A stretch of DNA of 6,006 nt from an uncultured Clostridia bacterium. GTDB taxonomy: Bacteria > Bacillota > Clostridia > Oscillospirales > CAG-272. The DNA is taken from contig CAJGCT010000062.1 of the NCBI GenBank assembly GCA_904501985.1, positions 1 to 6,006 on the forward strand, written 5' to 3'. The notes under the pieces were generated by a model. The model was not told the DNA's origin, made no database searches, and was given only the letters and a program-made list of their open reading frames with translations. Shown piece after piece: positions 1 through 4,934 of the stretch. Position numbers and translations under genes: made by a program. The number at the start of each line of letters is the position of its first letter. The first letter of the stretch is position 1.

Positions 1-237
1 AATGGTCCTATGGGTGTATCTGAGTGGGAGAAATTCGCTTCCGGTACTAGAACTGTTGCTAAAGCAGTTGCAGAGTCCGGTGCTATCTCCATCATCGGCG
101 GCGGCGACTCTGCGGCGGCTGTTGAGACTCTCGGTTACGCTGACAAGATGACTCACGTTTCCACCGGCGGCGGCGCTTCCCTTGAATTCCTTGAGGGACT
201 TGAGCTTCCCGGTATCGCGTGCCTCAACGAGAAATAA
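1..237 (+). CDS. pgk: Phosphoglycerate kinase, C-terminal 78 residues (5' end outside window)
   Basis: Pgk transfers the acyl phosphate of 1,3-bisphosphoglycerate to ADP, giving ATP and 3-phosphoglycerate, in the cytoplasm. The open frame runs in from the left edge in frame 1, starting NGPMGVSEWEKF, which is the conserved (W)NGPMGVFE segment of the nucleotide-binding C-terminal domain; here the usual Phe after MGV is Ser. It is followed by IIGGGDSAAAVE and HVSTGGGASLEFLEG, the two glycine-rich segments that contact nucleotide and the migrating phosphate. The end ELPGIACLNEK is the normal C-terminus of the family, so the gene is complete on this side. It ends with tandem stops TAA TAA. tpiA follows 75 bp downstream in the same direction, the usual gapA-pgk-tpiA type of glycolytic neighbourhood. 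Only the start and N-terminal domain are missing, because of the window edge. Confidence 0.97.
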   Translation, partial: NGPMGVSEWEKFASGTRTVAKAVAESGAISIIGGGDSAAAVETLGYADKMTHVSTGGGASLEFLEGLELPGIACLNEK

Positions 238-248
238 TAATTATATAT

Positions 249-289
249 AAAAACCGTAGGGGCGGATTCCATATCCGCCCACGGTTTTT
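249..289 (+). repeat. GTAGGG-type intergenic hairpin between pgk and tpiA
   Basis: The outer arms AAAAACCGT (249-257) and ACGGTTTTT (281-289) pair over nine bases. The inner arm GGGCGGAT (260-267) pairs with ATCCGCCC (273-280). A two-base bulge (A258, G259) lies on the left side and the loop is TCCAT (268-272). The right arm ends in five T residues, so it could terminate or attenuate pgk transcription. It lies only 9 nt before the tpiA Shine-Dalgarno, so it may instead be an intercistronic stem that sets relative expression or mRNA stability. The GTAGGGGCGGAT...ATCCGCCC core resembles dispersed palindromic repeats I recall from Ruminococcaceae genomes; that family link is from memory and untested. 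Confidence 0.8.
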
Positions 290-312
290 GAACTACCGAA
301 AGGAATATAAGA

Positions 313-1080
313 ATGAATAAGGCAACAAGAAAAACTGTTATCGCAGGCAACTGGAAGATGAATATGACTCCCGATGCGGCATCTGCGTTTATGAAGGAGC
401 TTGCTCCTATGGTGGCTGGCAAAGACGAGTGCGATATCGTGCTCTGCGTACCTGCGGTTGATATTGCCGCGGCTGTTGAGGCTGCAAAGGGCACAAACAT
501 AAAGATCGGTGCACAGAATGTACATTTCAAGGCATCCGGTGCATACACAGGTGAGCTTTCCGCTGAAATGCTTACTGCGGCAGGCGTTAAGTACGTTGTT
601 ATCGGTCACTCCGAGCGCCGTCAGTATTTCGGCGAGACAGATCAGACCGTTAATCTCCGTACTCTTGCGGCTGTTAATGCAGGTCTTACCGCTATTGTTT
701 GTGTTGGTGAAACTCTTGAGCAGAGAGAGCTTGGCTACACCGAGACACTTCTCAAGTTCCAGACCAAGATGGCTCTTACCAATGTAACAAAGGATCAGCT
801 TAAGAATATCATCGTTGCATATGAGCCTGTATGGGCTATCGGCACAGGCGTTACCGCAACAGCAGATCAGGCTGACGAGGGCAACGGATATGTTCGTGCG
901 GCAATCGCAGAGATGTTCGGTGCTGATGTGGCAGAGACTGTTACCGTACAGTACGGCGGCTCTATGAACGATGCCAATGCGGCAGAGCTTCTTTCCAAGG
1001 TGAATGTTGACGGCGGTCTTATCGGCGGCGCGTCCCTTAAGACAGACAAATTTACCGCTATTGTTGATGCGGCTCAGTAA
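313..1080 (+). CDS. tpiA: Triosephosphate isomerase
   Basis: This cytoplasmic enzyme interconverts dihydroxyacetone phosphate and glyceraldehyde 3-phosphate in glycolysis. The 255-residue length is normal for a bacterial TIM barrel. Visible active-site segments are AGNWKMN (11-17, Asn13 and Lys15), VIGHSERR (97-103, His99 as the electrophile), AYEPVWAIGTG (169-179, Glu171 as the catalytic base plus the start of flexible loop 6), and the phosphate-binding YGGS (214-217) and GGLIGGASL (234-242). The ATG at 313 is preceded by AAAGGA (299-304) with 8 nt spacing, and the protein begins just ahead of the first beta strand, so the start is firm. One oddity is Val180 in loop 6, where most homologues have Lys (GTGKTA). 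It lies downstream of pgk in the same direction and is closed by a strong terminator, so the pair probably forms the end of a glycolytic operon. Confidence 0.98.
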   Translation: MNKATRKTVIAGNWKMNMTPDAASAFMKELAPMVAGKDECDIVLCVPAVDIAAAVEAAKGTNIKIGAQNVHFKASGAYTGELSAEMLTAAGVKYVVIGHSERRQYFGETDQTVNLRTLAAVNAGLTAIVCVGETLEQRELGYTETLLKFQTKMALTNVTKDQLKNIIVAYEPVWAIGTGVTATADQADEGNGYVRAAIAEMFGADVAETVTVQYGGSMNDANAAELLSKVNVDGGLIGGASLKTDKFTAIVDAAQ

Positions 1081-1092
1081 GATAAGACTATC

Positions 1093-1131
1093 CAAATAAA
1101 AAAAGATGCCCTATGGCATCTTTTTTATTTG
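1093..1131 (+). terminator. Rho-independent terminator after tpiA
   Basis: The stem core GATGCC (1105-1110) and GGCATC (1115-1120) closes a CTAT loop. It is flanked by CAAAT plus an A run on the left and a T run plus ATTTG on the right; the A run has seven residues against six T residues, so one base bulges. It starts 13 bp after the tpiA stop. The near-perfect symmetry would let it work on either strand, but the only gene ending here is tpiA. It separates the glycolytic unit from mnmA. Confidence 0.92.
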
Positions 1132-1149
1132 AACGCAGTCCGAAATAAC

Positions 1150-1173
1150 ATAAGATAAATTTAACTTATAAGT
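1150..1173. promoter_or_regulatory. Overlapping AT-rich palindromes upstream of the mnmA promoter
   Basis: Positions 1150-1169 form a 20-bp dyad centred on TAAATTTA, in which nine of ten pairs match, with arms ATAAG and CTTAT. Sharing its right arm, ACTTATAAGT (1164-1173) is a perfect 10-bp palindrome. The pair ends 20 bp before the -35 hexamer of mnmA. The position would suit an operator or an A/T-rich UP element. AT-rich palindromes arise easily by chance, so this is only a candidate. The rest of the 1132-1193 spacer shows nothing else. Confidence 0.25.
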
Positions 1174-1193
1174 GGTCTATGGTGCCTGACTTC

Positions 1194-1222
1194 TTGACAC
1201 AGATGTTCAGTTGTGATATACT
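1194..1222 (+). promoter_or_regulatory. Sigma-A type promoter of mnmA
   Basis: A perfect -35 TTGACA (1194-1199) is followed by a 17-bp spacer and the -10 TATACT (1217-1222). TG at 1214-1215 directly before the -10 makes an extended -10 element. The predicted transcription start is near 1229, giving a leader of about 40 nt. The leader carries the Shine-Dalgarno AAGGAG (1253-1258), 11 nt before the mnmA ATG. No riboswitch-sized leader is present. Confidence 0.9.
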
Positions 1223-1269
1223 AATAGCTGTAGTGTATGATGTGATTATAAAAAGGAGCACACGATAAA

Positions 1270-2343
1270 ATGAATGACCGTGTACTTGTAGCCATGAGCG
1301 GCGGAGTGGACAGCTCCGTTGCGGCTTATCTCATAAAAAAACAGGGACTGCCAACAGTGGGAGTCACCTTGAAGCTTTTTTCAAATGATGATATAAATAC
1401 GGATGAAGAAAAGACCTGCTGTTCGCTTTCGGATGCGGAGGACGCAAGAAGCGTTGCGCTGAAGCTCGGCATGGAGCACCATGTGTTCAATTTCAGAGAT
1501 AATTTCAAAGAAAAGGTTATTGACAGATTTGTGGCTGCCTATGAATCGGGCGGCACTCCCAATCCATGTATTGACTGCAATCGCTTTATAAAATGGCGTC
1601 AGCTTCTCACAAGGGCTGATATTATGGAGTGTGGCAGGATCGCAACAGGTCATTACGCAAGAATTGAGAGGGACACAGACAGTGGCAGAATGCTCCTGAA
1701 GCGTGCGGCGGACATGAGCAAGGATCAGACATATGTGCTGTATGCACTGACGCAGGAGCAGCTTTCAAGAACGATGCTTCCACTTGGCGGACTTCTTAAA
1801 AATGAAGTGCGCGAGATAGCGGATGACCTCGGATTCATTAACGCGGACAAGCCGGACAGCCAGGATATATGCTTTGTCCCCGACGGTGATTATGCCGGAT
1901 TTATCGAAAAATATACGGGAAGAACATCGACTCCCGGCAATTTCGTGGATGTCTGCGGCAATCCGCTTGGACGGCATAAGGGAATAATTCGGTATACGGT
2001 AGGTCAGAGGAAGGGGCTTGGCATTTCCTTTGGCAAACCCGTGTATGTAAGCGAAATAAACCCTGCTTCAAATACGGTTACGCTTGCCGATGAGTCAGCG
2101 CTGTTTTCGCGAGTTCTCCATGCAAGCGATATAAACCTTATTGCAGTTGACAGAATAGACCAGCCGCTTCGCGTCACAGCTAAGGTGCGGTACAGCCATA
2201 AAGAAGCCGCGGCGACTGTTTGGCAGACAGGCGATGATGAGATAAGGGTAGAGTTCGATGAGCCGCAGAGAGCCGTTACGCGCGGTCAGGCTGTTGTGCT
2301 GTATTCGGGCGATGTGGTCGTCGGCGGCGGCACCATACGTTAG
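1270..2343 (+). CDS. mnmA: tRNA-specific 2-thiouridylase MnmA
   Basis: MnmA uses ATP to adenylate C2 of U34 in the anticodons of tRNA-Glu, -Gln and -Lys, then inserts sulfur passed as a persulfide from a cysteine desulfurase. The 357 residues match the family. Visible landmarks are the PP-loop MSGGVDSSVAAYL (9-21), TPNPCIDCNRFIKW (96-109), the tRNA-binding stretch ATGHYARI (125-132), SKDQTYVLYAL (150-160), DSQDICFVPDGDY (196-208) and YTVGQRKGLGI (242-252), then a C-terminal beta-barrel region ending GQAVVLYSGDVVVGGGTI. The catalytic cysteine pair is Cys103 and Cys201. An extra Cys100 sits where E. coli and B. subtilis MnmA have Asp (NPD..CN). CCS at 50-52 is also typical of clostridial members as I remember them. 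The start is fixed by the Shine-Dalgarno and by the PP-loop lying about ten residues in. It has its own promoter and appears monocistronic; no cysteine desulfurase gene is adjacent. Confidence 0.97.
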   Translation: MNDRVLVAMSGGVDSSVAAYLIKKQGLPTVGVTLKLFSNDDINTDEEKTCCSLSDAEDARSVALKLGMEHHVFNFRDNFKEKVIDRFVAAYESGGTPNPCIDCNRFIKWRQLLTRADIMECGRIATGHYARIERDTDSGRMLLKRAADMSKDQTYVLYALTQEQLSRTMLPLGGLLKNEVREIADDLGFINADKPDSQDICFVPDGDYAGFIEKYTGRTSTPGNFVDVCGNPLGRHKGIIRYTVGQRKGLGISFGKPVYVSEINPASNTVTLADESALFSRVLHASDINLIAVDRIDQPLRVTAKVRYSHKEAAATVWQTGDDEIRVEFDEPQRAVTRGQAVVLYSGDVVVGGGTIR

Positions 2344-2640
2344 TTACGCAATGAGGTCGGAAATTACATCGTAAAGATGGCAGGGGTACACATTGTGTGT
2401 GCAAATGAGATTAAAGATGTGCTCTGCCTCGTCGCGATTTACGGTTACATCCTCTACAGTTTCCGATTCCGCAGATGCGCCGCGGGAGAGACTCAAAGAA
2501 AAGGTGTACGAGGTGCAGTGAAATTCTTTTTGCGGCATCAGTATCACCTCACAGCTAAGGCGTGTATTGCAGCTTAAAGCTTTAGAACAGCAAAAAACGG
2601 GTGTGGGAGACGGATTGGGGGTATTTTCGTTCATATTCAC
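2344..2640 (-). CDS. Small cysteine-rich protein, DUF6514-like
   Basis: This is a 98-residue protein of unknown function. The C-terminal half, from about 60 to 98 (TVEDVTVNRDEAEHIF...NVYPCHLYDVISDLI), resembles from memory the DUF6514 family of small Clostridia proteins, with the pattern 'D..A..i...l..n.V.P..l.DV..D.l'. The middle (27-53) looks like beta strands. There are seven cysteines (17, 18, 24, 30, 42, 80, 87), no signal peptide and no membrane segment, so it is probably cytoplasmic. The start is ambiguous: GTG at 2640 lies 5 nt after AAAGG, and an in-frame ATG at 2634 lies 11 nt after it; spacing elsewhere in the window does not settle it. A well-formed minus-strand promoter (2692-2720) supports it as a real gene. 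Its stop abuts the mnmA stop (TAG then TTA on the plus strand), with no terminator hairpin between the convergent genes. It is confidently coding; the family name is tentative. Confidence 0.75.
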   Translation of the reverse strand: MNMNENTPNPSPTPVFCCSKALSCNTRLSCEVILMPQKEFHCTSYTFSLSLSRGASAESETVEDVTVNRDEAEHIFNLICTHNVYPCHLYDVISDLIA

Positions 2641-2666
2641 AGATACCTTTCGGTTATTCGTATCTG

Positions 2667-2678
2667 CATACCGGTATG
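2667..2678. promoter_or_regulatory. Perfect 12-bp palindrome in the leader of the small minus-strand gene
   Basis: CATACCGGTATG is a perfect inverted repeat. It lies between the minus-strand promoter (-10 at 2692-2697) and the gene start at 2640, at roughly +8 to +19 of the predicted transcript. That is a usual place for a repressor operator. The GC-rich centre makes it less likely than the surrounding AT-rich dyads to be chance, but no known regulator motif is recognised. Confidence 0.35.
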
Positions 2679-2691
2679 TAATTACAACAAT

Positions 2692-2720
2692 ATAATATCA
2701 TATTTTCTAAGTAATGTAAA
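2692..2720 (-). promoter_or_regulatory. Sigma-A type promoter of the DUF6514-like gene
   Basis: Read on the minus strand, the -35 is TTTACA (2720-2715). A 17-bp spacer follows, then the -10 TATTAT (2697-2692), preceded by TGA, which makes an extended -10. The predicted start is near 2685, so the 5' leader is about 45 nt and includes the 12-bp palindrome and the Shine-Dalgarno AAAGG. This promoter is the best evidence that the small minus-strand frame is expressed. Confidence 0.75.
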
Positions 2721-2865
2721 GCACAATCGGCGGCGTATTTCGACAATAAAGTGTGAAACATTCCCAAAATATGTCGAATTTATTTGGAATATATGCAAAA
2801 CCACTACCTTGCGGTGTAAAAATCACAAATAATACGTCGAAGTGACGATATTGTGCGCAGTGGTA
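2721..2865. other. Gene-free spacer between divergent promoters
   Basis: No convincing coding frame lies here. It holds weak dyads only. TTCGACA (2739-2745) and TGTCGAA (2772-2778) are an exact 7-bp inverted pair with 26 bp between them, and GTCGAA recurs at 2836-2841. An imperfect hairpin spans 2760-2790 with arms ATTCC and GGAAT. CGTC (2835-2838) and GACG (2844-2847) form a tiny stem. These could be binding sites for a regulator shared by the two divergent promoters, but nothing recognisable is present. Confidence 0.4.
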
Positions 2866-2894
2866 TTGCAAATTTATCATATATTTGATATAAT
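2866..2894 (+). promoter_or_regulatory. Sigma-A type promoter of the aspS leader and aspS
   Basis: The -35 TTGCAA (2866-2871) is followed by a 17-bp spacer and a perfect -10 TATAAT (2889-2894), with TG at 2886-2887 making an extended -10. Transcription should start near 2901. That leaves about 175 nt of leader before the aspS ATG, much longer than the roughly 40 nt of the other two promoters in the window, which points to leader-based control. Confidence 0.88.
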
Positions 2895-2900
2895 ATACAG

Positions 2901-3076
2901 TGTATTTTGAATTTCGAGGTAAAAAACCATGTTACTTGCGGTGATACTTGATATAGACGTCTCCCTCACCGATTTTTGCAGAGCCTAAGCGTCCTTTGAC
3001 GTTTGTCGGCGGAGGGTAATATAAAGGCTCTTATATATAAAAATAACATTCAAATACGAAAGTGAAGGATAATAAT
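2901..3076 (+). promoter_or_regulatory. Structured 5' leader of aspS, candidate attenuator
   Basis: The leader can fold in two incompatible (or pseudoknotted) ways. In fold A, CCCTC (2963-2967) and CCGA (2969-2972) pair with GAGGG (3012-3016) and TCGG (3006-3009). Fold A encloses a hairpin with arms AAGCGTC (2987-2993) and GACGTTT (2998-3004) and loop CTTT. In fold B, AGAGCCT (2980-2986) pairs perfectly with AGGCTCT (3025-3031), around the same inner hairpin. The left arms of both folds lie inside the leader-peptide frame (2929-2988), so ribosome position could choose between them. After fold B comes TTATATATAAAAA, not a canonical U-tract, so an intrinsic terminator is not evident. No T-box, riboswitch or ribosomal-protein leader motif is recognised. 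The pairings are seen; the switching role is inferred. Confidence 0.5.
2929..2988 (+). CDS. Putative 19-residue aspS leader peptide with Asp codons
   Basis: The frame reads MLLAVILDIDVSLTDFCRA and ends at TAA (2986-2988). It begins with ATG about 28 nt after the predicted transcript start and is preceded by the Shine-Dalgarno GAGGT (2916-2920) with 8 nt spacing, as good as those of the full genes here. Three of 19 codons are Asp: GAT (2950-2952), GAC (2956-2958) and GAT (2971-2973). This lies upstream of the aspartyl-tRNA synthetase gene, so a ribosome stalled for lack of charged tRNA-Asp would sit over 2950-2973. That would cover the left arm of one RNA fold and leave AGAGCCT (2980-2986) free. 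A ribosome reaching the stop codon would instead cover AGAGCCT. The logic parallels trp/his-type attenuation. Chance enrichment of Asp in a 19-codon frame cannot be excluded without comparison to relatives. Confidence 0.55.
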   Translation: MLLAVILDIDVSLTDFCRA

Positions 3077-4879
3077 ATGGGTGCACAACTTACAAAAAAC
3101 GATAAGCGTACTTGCTATGTTGCGGAGCTTTCCGCAAAGAATATCGGCGAGCGTGTCTGCCTTATGGGCTGGGTACAGCGTCAGCGTGATCTTGGCGGTC
3201 TTATTTTCGTTGACCTTCGTGACCGTTCCGGTATTATTCAGCTTGCATTTGACGACAACACCGATAAGGCAATATTCGATACCGCATTTACCCTGCGCTC
3301 GGAGTTTTCCGTTTGCGCTAAGGGTATTGTACGCGCACGCGGTGAGGGAGCTGTAAACAAGAACATCCCCACCGGCGAGATTGAGATTGCCGTAGACGAG
3401 CTTAAGGTATTCTCTGTTTCTCAGACTCCCCCCTTTGAAATTGTAGAGAACAGCGATGTTAAGCCGGAGCTTCGTCTTAAGCACCGTTATCTTGACCTGC
3501 GCCGTCCCGATCTTGCAGGAAATATCATCGCACGCTCGAAAATTGCGAAGATCATGCGCGACTACTACGCTGAGAACGGATTCCTTGAAATTGAGACTCC
3601 CTGTCTCATAAAGCCTACACCTGAGGGCGCACGTGACTATCTTGTTCCCAGCCGTGTACATCCCGGCAAGTTCTATGCGCTTCCGCAGTCTCCTCAGCTT
3701 TACAAGCAGCTCCTCATGCTGTCCGGCTTTGACCGCTATATGCAGCTTGCGCGCTGCTTCCGCGACGAGGACCTTCGCGCTGACCGTCAGCCTGAATTTA
3801 CACAGATCGACCTTGAAATGTCCTACGTTACCGAGGATGACGTAATGGAAATCAACGAAAAATTCGTTGTACGCCTTTTCAAGGAATTTCTCGGTGTTGA
3901 TCTTCCCACTCCCTTCCTGCGCATGACTTATGCGGAGGCTATGGAGCGCTTTGGCTCGGATAAGCCGGATATGCGTTTCGGCTACGAGCTTTGCGACATT
4001 TCCGACGTTCTTGAAAACTGCGGATTCAAGGTGTTCTCCGATACCATTGCAAACGGCGGCTCTGTACGCGCTATTGTGATAAACGGTGAGGCAGCTAAGT
4101 TCTCTCGCAAGGAAATTGACTCGCTTACAAACTTTGTTAAGTCTTACAAGGCGAAGGGGCTTGCATGGTATAAGAATGTGAACGGTGAGGTGTCCTCATC
4201 CTACGCTAAGTTCCTTACAGATGAAGAAAATGCGGCAGTGCTTGAAAAGCTTGGCGCAGGCGAGAACGATATCGTATTTATCGTTGCTGACAAGAACAGT
4301 GTTGTTTACGATTCTCTGGGTGCTCTGCGCTGTGAGATAGCAAAGCGTCTTGGTATTCTTCGCACCGATGACTACAAGTTCCTGTGGGTTACAGAATTTC
4401 CTCAGTTCGAATACGACGAAGAGGACGGAAGATATTATGCGAAGCATCATCCCTTTACCATGCCCATGGAAGAGGATCTTGCGAAATACGCAGACACCGA
4501 CCCGTCAAAGATCCGTGCAAAGGCGTACGATATCGTACTTAACGGCTATGAGATAGGCGGCGGCTCTGTGCGTATCCATGACGCGGAGATTCAGTCAAAA
4601 ATGTTTGATCTTCTCGGTCTTACCAAGGAGGAGGCAAACGAGAAATTCGGATTCCTGCTTGAAGCATTCAAGTACGGCGTGCCGCCTCATGCAGGTATGG
4701 CATTTGGTTTCGACCGCCTTGTAATGCTGATACTCGGCCTTGATGATATCCGTGATGTCATCGCATTCCCGAAGGTACAGAATGCTTCCGAGCTTATGAC
4801 AGGTGCTCCGGCACTTCCCGATATGAAGGCTCTTTCCGAGCTTTCAATTGAGGTTGTAAAGGAAGAATCCGACCAATAA
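3077..4879 (+). CDS. aspS: Aspartyl-tRNA synthetase (bacterial type, with GAD insertion)
   Basis: AspRS activates aspartate with ATP and charges tRNA-Asp in the cytoplasm; it is a class II homodimer. From the ATG at 3077 the protein has 600 residues, the usual bacterial length. An N-terminal OB-fold anticodon-binding domain covers about 10-115 (GWVQRQRDLGGLIFVDLRDR at 31-50). The catalytic domain begins near 130 with RYLDLRR (137-143). Motif 2 is RCFRDEDLRADRQPEF (226-241), a GAD insertion lies at about 290-420, KHHPFT is at 456-461, GYEIGGGSVRIH at 490-501 and motif 3 GMAFGFDRLVML at 540-551. Leu39 (QRDLGG) occupies the position that is His in non-discriminating AspRS, suggesting a tRNA-Asp-specific enzyme. 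An in-frame GTG at 3062 lies before the Shine-Dalgarno AAGGA (3065-3069, 7 nt spacing) and is rejected as start. It has its own promoter and a long leader with a candidate Asp-codon peptide. Confidence 0.98.
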   Translation: MGAQLTKNDKRTCYVAELSAKNIGERVCLMGWVQRQRDLGGLIFVDLRDRSGIIQLAFDDNTDKAIFDTAFTLRSEFSVCAKGIVRARGEGAVNKNIPTGEIEIAVDELKVFSVSQTPPFEIVENSDVKPELRLKHRYLDLRRPDLAGNIIARSKIAKIMRDYYAENGFLEIETPCLIKPTPEGARDYLVPSRVHPGKFYALPQSPQLYKQLLMLSGFDRYMQLARCFRDEDLRADRQPEFTQIDLEMSYVTEDDVMEINEKFVVRLFKEFLGVDLPTPFLRMTYAEAMERFGSDKPDMRFGYELCDISDVLENCGFKVFSDTIANGGSVRAIVINGEAAKFSRKEIDSLTNFVKSYKAKGLAWYKNVNGEVSSSYAKFLTDEENAAVLEKLGAGENDIVFIVADKNSVVYDSLGALRCEIAKRLGILRTDDYKFLWVTEFPQFEYDEEDGRYYAKHHPFTMPMEEDLAKYADTDPSKIRAKAYDIVLNGYEIGGGSVRIHDAEIQSKMFDLLGLTKEEANEKFGFLLEAFKYGVPPHAGMAFGFDRLVMLILGLDDIRDVIAFPKVQNASELMTGAPALPDMKALSELSIEVVKEESDQ

Positions 4880-4885
4880 TAAAAA

Positions 4886-4917
4886 TGTAGGGATGCTTAA
4901 ATGCAGGCATCCCTGCA
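4886..4917 (+). repeat. GTAGGG-type hairpin after aspS
   Basis: TGTAGGGATGC (4886-4896) pairs with GCATCCCTGCA (4907-4917) over 11 bp, including one G-T wobble, around a 10-nt loop. Short A and T runs flank it (AAAA before, AATTTT after). It begins 6 bp after the aspS stop and ends 7 nt before the Shine-Dalgarno of the next gene. The T run is short, so termination may be partial and some readthrough into the acyltransferase is likely. The left-arm start GTAGGG and the placement just before a Shine-Dalgarno match the hairpin between pgk and tpiA. Confidence 0.75.
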
Positions 4918-4934
4918 ATTTTCGAAGGAGCTTT

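Noticed and set aside
241..1095. Long minus-strand frame antisense to tpiA (284 codons)
   Set aside because: It is a shadow of the tpiA codon pattern; its product is low-quality, Cys/Leu/Ser-rich sequence with no family features, and tpiA is unambiguous.
2377..2577. Plus-strand 66-codon frame opposite the DUF6514-like gene
   Set aside because: It lacks a Shine-Dalgarno and a promoter, and its product resembles nothing; the minus-strand frame has both signals and a recognisable C-terminal pattern.
2691..2696. Plus-strand TATAAT as an additional aspS promoter
   Set aside because: There is no acceptable -35 at 16-18 bp upstream, and the bases are better explained as part of the minus-strand promoter.
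241..3043. Shared 13-mer TTATATATAAAAA at 241-253 and 3031-3043
   Set aside because: Low-complexity AT sequence in two intergenic regions with unrelated flanks; likely chance.
2901..3076. T-box riboswitch in the aspS leader
   Set aside because: The leader is shorter than usual for a T-box, and I find no AGGGUGGNACCGCG-like T-box sequence and no terminator/antiterminator pair ending in a U-tract.
3050..3661. Minus-strand 203-codon frame antisense to aspS
   Set aside because: It lies entirely over conserved aspS coding sequence and its leader, with no ribosome binding site or recognisable domain.
3062..4879. aspS starting at the in-frame GTG at 3062
   Set aside because: That start would place the Shine-Dalgarno AAGGA (3065-3069) inside the coding sequence. 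The ATG at 3077 is correctly spaced from it and gives a normal N-terminus.
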